Below, one piece after another: positions 1 to 7,504 of a DNA stretch of 19,296 nucleotides. Source of the DNA: Chloroflexota bacterium (GTDB taxonomy: Bacteria; Chloroflexota; Anaerolineae; J102); the NCBI GenBank assembly GCA_003353825.1, contig PIVW01000048.1, forward strand, positions 1 through 19,296. Direction: 5' to 3'. The position numbers and the translations under genes were made by a program. Within the stretch, counting starts at the first letter, position 1; every line of letters starts with the position of its first letter. Under the pieces are notes generated by a model. The model saw only the letters and a program-made list of their open reading frames with translations, made no database searches and was not told where the DNA came from.

Positions 1-132
1 CGCAAAGGCTTTCTTGCATACATGACACTTGTATATCCTCTCTTTGTAATTATGCACTCCTATGTTGCCCTCTTCTACCTGTCCCCTTGCAGGACAAGCA
101 TCGTTAGGGTAAAATTGCTCTTGCGGGTTCAT
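1..132 (-). CDS. IS transposase, N-terminal part only (runs off the window)
   Basis: The frame is open from an ATG at 132 down to base 1 (44 residues) and continues outside the window. The start MNPQEQFYPNDACPARGQ and the later CHVC pair (residues 36 and 39) resemble the N-terminal zinc-ribbon of IS1-like transposases common in Chloroflexota and cyanobacteria. That match is from memory of the family, not from a search. A Shine-Dalgarno-like GAGAGGT sits 4 bases before the ATG. As I recall these proteins, residue 8 is usually Cys and forms the first zinc pair with Cys13. Here it is Tyr, so the copy may be degenerate or a variant. The catalytic domain is not visible, so activity cannot be judged. 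The reading frame supports a coding end; the family name is an inference. Confidence 0.6.
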   Translation of the reverse strand, partial: MNPQEQFYPNDACPARGQVEEGNIGVHNYKERIYKCHVCKKAFA

Positions 133-287
133 GATGACCTCTCTGATGATGTGATGATTTTCAGAAAGGGTTGCTCATGAACCCGTTTCCGTCAAGTTTC
201 GTCATACTCCAAGTTCAACTGCGGTGCTACCCCTTGCTGGGTCAGGGGTTGATACCTCCAGTTTAGGAGAGCTCGATGTTAATTTCA

Positions 288-305
288 AACTAGCACCATT
301 GGTTA
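288..305. repeat. Putative IS terminal repeat, left copy
   Basis: AACTAGCACCATTGGTTA is an inverted copy, with one mismatch in 18, of 19181-19198. Read outward to inward on the minus strand it contains GGTGCTAGTT; terminal repeats starting with GGT are typical of IS1-like elements. It lies upstream of the transposase start at 132 and two bases beyond the dinB stop codon. If this is the element end, the outer boundary is near 297. The 165 bases between it and the transposase start are long for an IS leader, so the exact end is uncertain. Confidence 0.5.
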
Positions 306-306
306 T

Positions 307-924
307 TTAGCGGACATGCCGCAAGTAGACAACCATATCCAGATATCCAGGAGAGTGTCCAAGCTGTGTTAGCATTTGGGCAGCTTCGCTGCGATGTTGG
401 GTACCGTGATTGATCACATGGTTGAGAATGTGCCACAGTATCGCCTCAAAGGGCTTTCCCTTGGTATTAGCATAGGTAGTCTCTGTGGTCATGTCTTCAT
501 CCGATAACCCAGCAACATATTCGCCTCTCGCTTTCACTTCTCGCCGCCACGCCGACTGCAGTGCCGCAAACGTGGGAAAATCATCTACTGCAGGCAGTCG
601 TGAGGAAGAATTTCCCTCGCAGCGCATTCGCCATATCTGCTCCGCTGCCACAGTGTGGATCAATATGCCATGCAGGCTGTCATGAGGGATCTCGGTCGGG
701 GCCAGATAAAGGTCGGGGGACAGGAGCGTGGCCTTGTCCAGAACGCGGGCATTGGCCCAATCATTGTAGTCAAAAAGCCTGATTCTGTGTATCCGTCCAA
801 TCCGCCGATTGAAATCGTCGGCTGCCAAGAAAAACCAACTCAAGCTGGTTGAATTGCCGCCTTTTGAACGTATTTTAGCACGTTTTCTGTAGTAGCCTAT
901 GAATTCATTGGTATAGTGATTCAT
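307..924 (-). CDS. DinB-family metal-binding protein
   Basis: This is a 205-residue reading frame whose residues about 46-205 match the DinB/YfiT four-helix-bundle superfamily. The visible motifs are LFDYNDWANARVL (50-62), LIHTVAAEQIW (88-98) and HVINHGTQHRSEAA (169-182). His90, His173 and His177 are the likely metal triad. Members include bacillithiol- or mycothiol-dependent S-transferases and many proteins of unknown substrate, so no reaction can be assigned. The first ~45 residues have no counterpart in the family, which usually begins just before LFDYNDW. The true start may be an internal TTG (near residue 33), because no ATG and no good ribosome site is seen close to the domain. The ATG at 924 also lacks a Shine-Dalgarno sequence. 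The stop lies two bases from a putative IS end, so insertion occurred immediately downstream without breaking the gene. Confidence 0.85.
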   Translation of the reverse strand: MNHYTNEFIGYYRKRAKIRSKGGNSTSLSWFFLAADDFNRRIGRIHRIRLFDYNDWANARVLDKATLLSPDLYLAPTEIPHDSLHGILIHTVAAEQIWRMRCEGNSSSRLPAVDDFPTFAALQSAWRREVKARGEYVAGLSDEDMTTETTYANTKGKPFEAILWHILNHVINHGTQHRSEAAQMLTQLGHSPGYLDMVVYLRHVR

Positions 925-1218
925 TGGTTGCTACGCTAATCACAGAAAAAACTAGAATCAGCAAAAAGCAAGCGGATTTCATCAGATTTCATAGGTACCT
1001 TTCCTTACCTGGTCGGTCCAACGCATTGCATGATAACAGCATCGCCGTTGATCCCGACCTCTTGGAATCTCAGACGTCGATAGTGACGCAGGGCAGGATT
1101 GTTCAGGGAAACACTGAATGAAACACCAGAGATCGTGCAGCACCCAGCAGCATAGTGCAGCTGTTGCAGGCCACGATTTTCACCCGTTACGCAGAATTGG
1201 TCAAGTCAGGTGCCGCCG
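925..1218. other. Intergenic region, no supported gene
   Basis: About 300 bases between the divergent dinB and nth genes. Two short plus-strand frames (924-1121 and 1118-1312) have no family features or ribosome sites and look like chance. The ATCGTG near 1131 and CACGAT near 1172 could pair across a partly structured loop, but no RNA family is recognised. Confidence 0.5.
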
Positions 1219-1236
1219 CTCAGCGATATCGCTGAG
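1219..1236. promoter_or_regulatory. 18-bp perfect palindrome, putative operator
   Basis: CTCAGCGATATCGCTGAG reads identically on both strands. It ends 6 bases before a candidate -35 box (1243-1248) for the nth-folP cluster. Position and symmetry suit a dimeric regulator binding site. No regulator is identified and no second copy was noticed in the window. Confidence 0.4.
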
Positions 1237-1242
1237 TTCAGG

Positions 1243-1272
1243 TTGGCTCCCTCTTCGATTTCCACCTATAAT
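1243..1272 (+). promoter_or_regulatory. Candidate sigma-70-type promoter for nth-folP-deacetylase
   Basis: TTGGCT (1243-1248), an 18-base spacer, then a perfect TATAAT (1267-1272). Transcription would begin near 1279, giving a leader of about 47 bases before the ATG at 1326. Confidence 0.5.
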
Positions 1273-1325
1273 TCGCCATACTCAGGGCTGTAACGCTCTG
1301 GCCCCGCTGTAAATACCTCAACCCC

Positions 1326-2024
1326 ATGCCTGATCCCGACCTTGTTCTGGCTACAAAAATCGCCACCGTCCACCAACGCCTGGGCGATGTGTACGGCGTA
1401 CGCGCCTGGCATAAACAGGCTGAGCCTATCGACGAGCTAGTCACAACCATCCTCAGCCAGAACACCAGCGATGTCAACACCCACCGTTCTTTCCAGGCGC
1501 TCAAACAGGCGTATCCCGATTGGACCCAGGCGATGAATGCGCCACAACACGAACTGATTGAGGTCATTCGCTCCGGCGGTCTTGCGAACCAAAAAGGGCC
1601 CCGTATTCAGAACACGCTGCTGCAGATATATGCCGAGCAAGGGGATTTCGACCTGAATTGGTTGGAGGATGTGCCTGTAAATGAGGCGCGTGCCTGGCTC
1701 ACACAGTTCAAAGGTGTGGGCAATAAGACCGCCTCGATCCTTCTACTCTTCTGCTTCAATCGTCCGGCCTTTGCCGTCGATACTCACGTGCAGCGGCTGT
1801 CACGACGCCTGGGGATCGCGCCTGCTAACGCCAATGCCGATACCGTCATGCACGTCCTGGAGGAATACGCCGCGCCCGAATGGTATTATCCGCTGCACAT
1901 CAACTTCATTCGCCACGGACGCGCCCTTTGCAAAGCTCGCAAACCCCAATGTGAAAGCTGCACATTGGGCGATTTGTGTGATTGGTATCAGAAAGATAGG
2001 AAACCAGTAGACCGGGTGTGCTGA
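1326..2024 (+). CDS. nth: Endonuclease III (DNA glycosylase/AP lyase)
   Basis: This 232-residue protein matches the Nth family, which removes oxidised pyrimidines and nicks abasic sites in base-excision repair. The helix-hairpin-helix LTQFKGVGNKTA (125-136) carries the catalytic Lys134. Asp152 in AVDTHVQRL (150-158) is the conserved active-site aspartate. Cys202, 209, 212 and 218 form the C-X6-C-X2-C-X5-C iron-sulfur cluster motif. The length is close to the usual 210-230 residues. The ATG at 1326 has no clear Shine-Dalgarno sequence but sits downstream of a good -10 box, and homology extends near the N-terminus. It appears to be first in a plus-strand cluster with folP and a deacetylase. MutY is unlikely, because the protein is short and lacks the C-terminal MutT-like domain. 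E. coli Nth differs in details, so substrate range is inferred. Confidence 0.93.
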   Translation: MPDPDLVLATKIATVHQRLGDVYGVRAWHKQAEPIDELVTTILSQNTSDVNTHRSFQALKQAYPDWTQAMNAPQHELIEVIRSGGLANQKGPRIQNTLLQIYAEQGDFDLNWLEDVPVNEARAWLTQFKGVGNKTASILLLFCFNRPAFAVDTHVQRLSRRLGIAPANANADTVMHVLEEYAAPEWYYPLHINFIRHGRALCKARKPQCESCTLGDLCDWYQKDRKPVDRVC

Positions 2025-2052
2025 CGCGCATATTCTTCATGTCACCAAACAA

Positions 2053-2073
2053 TCTTCAGTCTTCAGTCTTCAA
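2053..2073. repeat. Heptamer tandem repeat (TCTTCAG, 3 units)
   Basis: Three head-to-tail copies of a 7-base unit, the last with one mismatch, lie between the nth stop and the preferred folP start. Its location supports the later folP start at 2087. Compare the heptamers at 11521-11554. Confidence 0.7.
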
Positions 2074-2086
2074 CACCAAACTCAAG

Positions 2087-2953
2087 ATGCGTAACACAAC
2101 TTTCAGTTGGGGCGCGCGTACCTATATTATGGGCATCCTCAATGTCACGCCCGACAGTTTTTCTGGAGATGGGTTGCTTAGTCAAAATGATTCTATCACA
2201 GCGGCCTTGACCCTAGCGCGACAGATGTTGGATGAAGGCGCCGATATCCTCGATCTTGGTGGAGAGAGCACGCGCCCGGGGTCAGATCCGGTAACGGTCG
2301 AGGAAGAGATGAGTCGGGTGTTGTCGATTCTACACGAGCTAAGAGCGCTGACAGATACACCGATCTCGATTGATACGAGCAAAGCCAGGGTTGCCGAAGC
2401 AGCGTTGCATGCGGGCGCCGATCTCATCAACGACGTCTGGGGCCTTCGGCTTGATCCTGATCTTGCCGGTGTAGCAGCGGATGCGGATGTGCCGGTGATC
2501 CTCATGCACAACCGCCTGACGCCCAAAGCAGCCAGCTTCGATCCGGACATGGGTGGCCACTATGTTGGGGTCGAGTATGGAGATATGCTCGAAGATATCA
2601 AACGCGAGCTGGGCATAAGCCTGGATCTGGCGCACGAAGCCGGCATCTCCGACAGCAATATCATCCTGGACCCTGGTATCGGATTTGGCAAGACGGTCAG
2701 CCAGAATCTCGAACTCCTCAATCGCCTGGACGAAGTCAAAGCGCTTGGGTATCCGCTACTGCTGGGGACAAGTCGTAAATCCTTTCTCGGCTACACCATG
2801 GATCTGCCCCCCGACCAGCGAGCAGAAGGCACAGCAGCGACTACGGTCATCGGTATCCTGCGTGGCGCTGATATCATACGCGTACACGATGTGCTGATCA
2901 ATGCCAGGGTAGCGCGGATGGCGGATGCGATTGTCAGGGCCAGGGAGGGTTAA
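2087..2953 (+). CDS. folP: Dihydropteroate synthase
   Basis: The enzyme condenses p-aminobenzoate with dihydropterin pyrophosphate in folate synthesis and is the sulfonamide target. Every signature is present, in order (numbered from an upstream ATG at 2018): MGILNVTPDSFSGDG (38-52), LDLGGESTRPG (78-88), SIDTSK (117-122), LINDVWG (136-142), LMHNR (162-166), DPGIGFGKT (218-226), GTSRKSFLG (250-258) and RVHDV (288-292). I chose the ATG at 2087 because homology starts about 13 residues later, as in E. coli FolP. Earlier ATGs at 2018 and 2039 would overlap nth or translate a tandem repeat. No start has a strong ribosome site. The gene follows nth in the same direction and ends three bases before the next possible start, so the three genes are probably co-transcribed. 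No other folate gene is in the window. Confidence 0.95.
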   Translation: MRNTTFSWGARTYIMGILNVTPDSFSGDGLLSQNDSITAALTLARQMLDEGADILDLGGESTRPGSDPVTVEEEMSRVLSILHELRALTDTPISIDTSKARVAEAALHAGADLINDVWGLRLDPDLAGVAADADVPVILMHNRLTPKAASFDPDMGGHYVGVEYGDMLEDIKRELGISLDLAHEAGISDSNIILDPGIGFGKTVSQNLELLNRLDEVKALGYPLLLGTSRKSFLGYTMDLPPDQRAEGTAATTVIGILRGADIIRVHDVLINARVARMADAIVRAREG

Positions 2954-2956
2954 GCA

Positions 2957-3988
2957 TTGGTTACTACTAGTGATTGGTGGGCTGTGCTTGCAAAATTGCG
3001 GGTGATGGGCAGACCTGTGTGTGGGCGCTCACTCATATTCCTGATGATATTGGTATTGGCCGGCTGTGCTCAGATCGACTTTCCCACCCCGTTGCCTGCG
3101 ATTGAGACCGTTACTGTAGCGAAGGGCGCCAATCTCAGCCCAACCAATATTACGACAGACACTCCTACCTCTACAGCCTCCCCTACCGTATCTCCCACCC
3201 CCACCATTTCTCCATCCCCATCCAGCACCCCTGTCCCTGCTCCAACATCAGGCCCCACGCCCGACGGCATTTACCGTAACCTGAGCGTCCCCATCTTGAT
3301 GTACCACTACATTTCGGTGCCGCCAGAAGGGTCGCATCAGTACCGGGTGGGCAATTCTCTACCCCCGGAGACGTTCATCGAGCACCTTGACTATCTTCAG
3401 GCTGAGGGTTACACGACGATCTATCTCAAAGACCTAATTTCCTATCTCGCAACCGGCGTGCCGGAGTTACCAGAAAAACCTATCATCCTCACTTTTGACG
3501 ACGGCTATGAGGATGTCTACCTGAATGCCTTTCCGGCCTTACTTGAACGGGATAGGGTGGCCACGTTTTTTATTATCACCGACTTCGCCACTGAGGCCGC
3601 GGAGAACGATGCCTATGAACTCTATGCTGATTGGAAGCAGTTGGCGGAAATGGCGGCGGCAGGCATGGAGATCGGTTCACACAGCCGCAATCACCCCAAT
3701 CTGGCAGGCAAAGACCTGGATTACCTGGTGTGGCAAGCTTTGGGCAGCCAGGAGAACATCGAGGCCAACATCGGCTATCACCCACACATTCTCTCCTACC
3801 CGGCCGGTTCTTATGACGCTTTTGTCATCGATGTTTTTCGGTCAGCACATTTCTGGGGAGCCGTGACCACCAAGCAGGGTGTCGATCAGGACAGCGACCA
3901 CATTTTCGAACTCAAACGCATACGTATCTCCCAAGGCACCGGTGTACCTCAATTGCATGCTTTGCTCAATTACGATTGGCCGGAGTGA
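2957..3988 (+). CDS. Polysaccharide deacetylase (NodB domain) lipoprotein
   Basis: This is a 343-residue predicted secreted lipoprotein. A hydrophobic segment (26-35) ends in the lipobox LAGC with Cys37. A Thr/Pro/Ser-rich linker (about 62-102) follows, then a NodB/CE4 domain (about 111-343). The domain shows ILMYHYIS (113-120), TFDDGY (179-184, catalytic Asp181 and metal ligand Asp182), SHSRNH (241-246, metal ligands His242 and His246) and YPAGSYD (281-287). Such enzymes remove acetyl groups from peptidoglycan or exopolysaccharide GlcNAc. The exact substrate is unknown. Two starts are possible: a TTG at 2957 with GGAGG eight bases upstream, or an ATG at 3005 that gives a more typical 20-residue signal peptide. 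It follows folP by three bases. The linker would hold the enzyme away from the membrane. Confidence 0.92.
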   Translation: MVTTSDWWAVLAKLRVMGRPVCGRSLIFLMILVLAGCAQIDFPTPLPAIETVTVAKGANLSPTNITTDTPTSTASPTVSPTPTISPSPSSTPVPAPTSGPTPDGIYRNLSVPILMYHYISVPPEGSHQYRVGNSLPPETFIEHLDYLQAEGYTTIYLKDLISYLATGVPELPEKPIILTFDDGYEDVYLNAFPALLERDRVATFFIITDFATEAAENDAYELYADWKQLAEMAAAGMEIGSHSRNHPNLAGKDLDYLVWQALGSQENIEANIGYHPHILSYPAGSYDAFVIDVFRSAHFWGAVTTKQGVDQDSDHIFELKRIRISQGTGVPQLHALLNYDWPE

Positions 3989-4032
3989 TCGGATGTCAGA
4001 GGGCGGAGATCGAAAGTCGGGGGTCGGGTAGA

Positions 4033-4281
4033 TCAAGCGGTTAGACCGGTTCCGTCGATATCCTCGGGTTTGCGTTTACGCCCATGCTCAGCTCGTTGCC
4101 AATCATCGCACCACAGAGTATCTGGTATCGGGCCGCCCGCATGCACTGAGTCGGGATTTCGGCAGAATGAATGCAAGCGGCTGACCTGTCCATCACCATT
4201 GCTGCGGAATACTTGGCAATGGTGGCAGGAATAACAATCGCCGCCCTGTAAGCGCAACCACAGGCGTTGGATGCCATTCAA
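4033..4281 (-). CDS. Small Cys-rich putative zinc-binding protein overlapping pyk
   Basis: This 82-residue frame starts at TTG (4281) and overlaps the pyk TGA stop as TTGA. An unusually strong ribosome site, GGGGAGGAG, lies four bases upstream inside the end of pyk. Cys16, 19, 22, 40 and 58 are spaced as CxxC ... C ... CxxW, a layout seen in small zinc-ribbon or treble-clef-like proteins. The C-terminus is charged (about 64-76). I do not recognise the family. Codon choice (GGC, CGC, CTG) resembles neighbouring genes. An alternative frame beginning at ATG 4277 (78 residues, same ribosome site) looks less protein-like. The strong ribosome site and overlap suggest translational coupling to pyruvate kinase. 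It was missed easily because of its length and TTG start. Confidence 0.55.
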   Translation of the reverse strand: MNGIQRLWLRLQGGDCYSCHHCQVFRSNGDGQVSRLHSFCRNPDSVHAGGPIPDTLWCDDWQRAEHGRKRKPEDIDGTGLTA

Positions 4282-6083
4282 TTTGCTCCTCCCCGTGGCT
4301 GTGGCGTCGTCGCCTTCCCTTCGCCGTTGCGCGTATCGTCGAGATTGAGACCCCGGTAAACAAGGCCGCGGATAGGATCCAGCACGACCAGCTCTCTATC
4401 TTGCAGAACCTCGAATGCGTTGGCCGCAGCGACAATTGCCGGGATCTTCAAGTCCTGGGCCAGGCGCACGGCCACCGATTGGCTACTGCCAACCTCGCAG
4501 ATGATACCACAGGCAGGTGTAAGCAGGTGTTGCCAACTGCCGTCGAAGGCTTGGGCGACCACGATATCGTCGACATCTATTTGTATGTTTGCTGGCAGCG
4601 GTGACCGCAATTTGCGAATACGCCCTCGCACCTTTTGATCACCCAACCCCTGACCCCGAGCCAACACATGTTCTATCAATTGTAGTTTAATGAGATTGGT
4701 TGTGCCAGGCGTGCTGCCTGCCGCTCCGGCGGTGATAACCACCAGATCTCCTTCATGAATCAGCCCCTTGTCAAGTGTCAATTGTACCGCGTCTTCGATC
4801 ACCTCGTCAGTGGTATCCCGGCGGGAGGAAAAGAGGGGGTAGACACCCCAGAAAAGGTTGAGTTGACACCGTACCTTGGGGCTGGGAGTAACGGCGATGA
4901 TGGGAACAGCGGGACGATTATGCGATAATTTGCGTGCAGTATAGCCTGATGACGTCGGAGCGATGATGGCCGCGGCCCCTAAACTGGTTGCCAGGTCACT
5001 GGCAGCGTTGGCTATCGCTTGCGCTGCGAAATTGATCTCAGCGACGATCTCATTGTGACTGGATTGAACGGGAAGCGTCGCTTCAGCCTTGGTAACGATA
5101 CGTTCCATCATCTGCACAGTACGTACAGGATACTTGCCGACCGCGGTTTCTCCCGAGAGCATGACGGCATCGGTGCCATCGAGCACAGCGTTTGCCACAT
5201 CCGAGGCCTCTGCCCGTGTTGGGCGTGGATTTCGAATCATCGAATCAAGCATTTGGGTTGCCGTGATCACAGGTTTTCCGGTCTTGTTACACAACTCGAT
5301 GATCTCTTTTTGAATCATGGGAACATCTTCTGTTGGCAGTTCGATGCCAAGGTCACCGCGCGCCACCATAATGCCATCGGCTACCTGTACGATTGACTCG
5401 ATATTAGCGACTGCTTCAGGTTTCTCGATCTTCGCCAACACCTGGGGAATGAGACCGCTACGAGATTGCTTACGAATCAATGCAACCAGATCCAGGACTT
5501 CTTGGGCTGTACGCACAAAAGAGAGCGCAATCCAATCCACCTGCTGGCGAACGGCAAATGAGAGATCGTGTTCATCTTTCTCGGTGATGGCAGGGATTCG
5601 AGAGTCCGCTTGAGGTAGATTGATGCCTTTGTTGGAGTACAGACGTCCGCCAGTGACGACCCGCGTAGCAATCATGCCGTCGTCGGTTTCAACCACTTCC
5701 AATTCCATCAAGCCATCGTCCAATAACATTCGATCCCCTGAACGCACCAGTTTGTGTAGATCTTTGTATTGGCAGGGAATGGTCTCTTCTTGGTTGGGCC
5801 GCGTGCTCAGCGTCACGACGCTACCAGATTGTAACCTCAGGCCTTGTTCGGGGAGCTGCCCTACCCGCAATTTGGGCCCCTGTAGATCAGCCAGTATCGC
5901 TACGGTCCGATCCAACTTATCGGCAATAGCACGAACTCGTGAGATTATCCTGGCGTGGCCGTCATGATCACCGTGCGAGAAATTGATGCGCGCGACATCC
6001 ATGCCCGCCTCTATCAATTGGGTCAAGGTTTCGGGATCACTGCTGGCAGGGCCGATTGTACAGACGATTTTTGTGAAACGCAC
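4278..6083 (-). CDS. pyk: Pyruvate kinase with C-terminal PEP-utilizer-like extension
   Basis: Converts phosphoenolpyruvate and ADP to pyruvate and ATP in glycolysis. Residues 1-470 are a full kinase: RINFSHG (32-38), DLQGPKLRVG (66-75), the signature around Lys218-Glu220 (AKIEKPEA), MVARGDLGIEL (239-249), TATQML (274-279) and the GTDAVMLSGETA loop (303-314). Lys71 stands where potassium-dependent enzymes have Glu, so by the known Glu/Lys rule this should belong to the potassium-independent group. Residues about 480-601 resemble the mobile domain found in Bacillus-type kinases. The usual TSHAA phospho-histidine segment reads QSVAV (535-539), with no histidine. The start is GTG at 6083 with TAGGA eight bases upstream. 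The gene begins 10 bases after the upstream DGNHR gene, so the two are probably one operon. Confidence 0.95.
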   Translation of the reverse strand: MRFTKIVCTIGPASSDPETLTQLIEAGMDVARINFSHGDHDGHARIISRVRAIADKLDRTVAILADLQGPKLRVGQLPEQGLRLQSGSVVTLSTRPNQEETIPCQYKDLHKLVRSGDRMLLDDGLMELEVVETDDGMIATRVVTGGRLYSNKGINLPQADSRIPAITEKDEHDLSFAVRQQVDWIALSFVRTAQEVLDLVALIRKQSRSGLIPQVLAKIEKPEAVANIESIVQVADGIMVARGDLGIELPTEDVPMIQKEIIELCNKTGKPVITATQMLDSMIRNPRPTRAEASDVANAVLDGTDAVMLSGETAVGKYPVRTVQMMERIVTKAEATLPVQSSHNEIVAEINFAAQAIANAASDLATSLGAAAIIAPTSSGYTARKLSHNRPAVPIIAVTPSPKVRCQLNLFWGVYPLFSSRRDTTDEVIEDAVQLTLDKGLIHEGDLVVITAGAAGSTPGTTNLIKLQLIEHVLARGQGLGDQKVRGRIRKLRSPLPANIQIDVDDIVVAQAFDGSWQHLLTPACGIICEVGSSQSVAVRLAQDLKIPAIVAAANAFEVLQDRELVVLDPIRGLVYRGLNLDDTRNGEGKATTPQPRGGAN

Positions 6084-6093
6084 GACTTAAATC

Positions 6094-7062
6094 CTAATCA
6101 TCATCTTTCGGTAGTCCGATGATCACATCTTCACCGGCGGCGATGCGGGCCACAGCCAGACGAACGCCTTTGATAGCTTTATTCACGCGTTTATCGCTGT
6201 AAACACTGGCGAAAGTGGAGACGGCTGCATTTTCGCTGAGATCGAGGTTGTAACGTTCCCTCAATTCCTCGCGATGATGGCAGATCCACAGGAAGAGATC
6301 GGCGACTGTTCGGTTTGGAAACTCTTTGAGCACCCCGCCCTCTCGAATCGATTCCGTTAGGGGCAGGTAGACATGGTCGTACCAGCTCCGAACCGCTTCC
6401 TCATAGGGTATCTCTCGCTCAAAGGCTTCGCCGAGATACCAACGATGAACGTCAATCTGTTCATAGAGTTTTCGATAGCGTCCTGGTTCGGTGAGACGAA
6501 TGTCGGCATCGGGGTAGTACGTTTGTAATTGGGTGTGGTTCAAAAACAGACGATGACCGGCTTCGGTCAACCACGCCGAGAGTTTCTCAGCCGAATCTGC
6601 CTCGACCGGAAAGCGAACGTCGACTTTGGTGACATAGGCATCGATGCTCTTATCGCCACGCGCCCGGGCGACGGATACACGATGATTGCCGTCGCGTACG
6701 AAATAGACATCTCCCACCTGGTAAAGGTCAACCGCTGGCACGCCTACAAGACCGCTCATGGCCGCATCAACTCGTTGCCATCGCTGTGCGAGCGCTGCAT
6801 TTCTGGGCAGAAAAGCACTGGTAAAGTCACGGTAACGGCCAACGCTACCGACGATCTTGTCTAAAGGGATATCTTGAGTTTTATAAAACGTAGCACCTTC
6901 ACGAGCTTCCAGAATTTTGCGTACTTCTTCGTAGCTGAATAAATCTGTATTGCGGCCGCTGATGCCGGCGCGCCAATCCTGCAGCAGCGCCTGTACGTGT
7001 GCCTGCCGAAAATGCTCTTGTGCCTGATTGATCTCAACAGCTGTTGGTTCGTTTGTCATCAT
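6094..7062 (-). CDS. DGNHR (ParB/sulfiredoxin-like) domain protein
   Basis: The frame is open from an ATG at 7098 (334 residues). I prefer the ATG pair at 7062/7059, which follows AAGGAAG. The central part (about 75-160, counted from 7098) has the ParB-like layout: IPLDKIVGSVGRYRDF (77-92), then VYFVRDGNHRVSVARARG (131-148) and a short strand. The DGNHR motif (136-140) is the nucleotide-binding signature of the ParB/DGQHR superfamily. The helical C-terminal part (about 200-300) is unfamiliar. Some related proteins are annotated as transcriptional regulators or DUF4032-like, but I cannot confirm either. ParB N-domains bind CTP, and others hydrolyse nucleotides, so a nucleotide-linked role is plausible but inferred. 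Its position 10 bases upstream of pyk in a likely operon hints at a tie to energy metabolism. No helix-turn-helix is evident. Confidence 0.65.
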   Translation of the reverse strand: MMTNEPTAVEINQAQEHFRQAHVQALLQDWRAGISGRNTDLFSYEEVRKILEAREGATFYKTQDIPLDKIVGSVGRYRDFTSAFLPRNAALAQRWQRVDAAMSGLVGVPAVDLYQVGDVYFVRDGNHRVSVARARGDKSIDAYVTKVDVRFPVEADSAEKLSAWLTEAGHRLFLNHTQLQTYYPDADIRLTEPGRYRKLYEQIDVHRWYLGEAFEREIPYEEAVRSWYDHVYLPLTESIREGGVLKEFPNRTVADLFLWICHHREELRERYNLDLSENAAVSTFASVYSDKRVNKAIKGVRLAVARIAAGEDVIIGLPKDDD

Positions 7063-7109
7063 ATGCTTCCTTGGCGCAGAGAGACCTCTTGCAGCCATCA
7101 GACATTCTA

Positions 7110-7116
7110 CTCCTTT
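7110..7116 (-). promoter_or_regulatory. Strong Shine-Dalgarno in front of a leader ORF
   Basis: AAAGGAG on the minus strand lies four bases before an ATG at 7105. That ATG opens a 23-codon frame ending at a TGA inside the start of the DGNHR gene. The same site is 11 bases from the in-frame ATG at 7098. It therefore either serves the longer DGNHR protein poorly or a leader peptide well. Confidence 0.35.
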
Positions 7117-7122
7117 AGTATA

Positions 7123-7504
7123 AGATGGCCGTAAGAATCCTTGCTATTAGACCCAATGTTAAGGACTTAGCACAGAATAACATACGAAACCGCTGCCTCT
7201 AAATGACCGTGAGGCTCCGTTTCATATGACATATGACACGGCAATTTGGCAATACTGGCCGTCGAATGTATACTTGTCTACAATCTTTTGTGCTATTCGA
7301 TTTGATATCATAATACGCTGACATTAGTCGAACTGGATGTGTATCGTGTCGCAATCATTGCTCTTTGGGAGGATCACGGAACAAGTCCGCAGTTTGGCAA
7401 GCACAGTCACTTTATGCGGACGCTGCATATAGATCCTCTGAGGGCGAAAACACGAAGTTCGTATCCTCAATAGTTGGGCTTTAATAACTAATTTTTGATC
7501 TAAA
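7123..7504. other. Intergenic region between divergent units
   Basis: About 380 bases, becoming AT-rich. No promoter stands out clearly for either side. A plus-strand frame at 7306-7473 (44 residues from GTG 7339) is open and protein-like in composition, but has no ribosome site or recognisable family. It could be a remnant. A minus-strand frame at 7324-7536 overlaps the next gene's start and looks spurious. Confidence 0.4.

Noticed and set aside
7117..7122. TATACT as a -10 box for the DGNHR-pyk operon
   Set aside because: It abuts the ribosome site, so transcription would start inside it, and no -35 is found at the proper distance.
7306..7473. Protein-like open stretch (44 residues from GTG 7339)
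   Set aside because: No ribosome site, no ATG near the start, and too short to name; kept only as a note in the intergenic entry.
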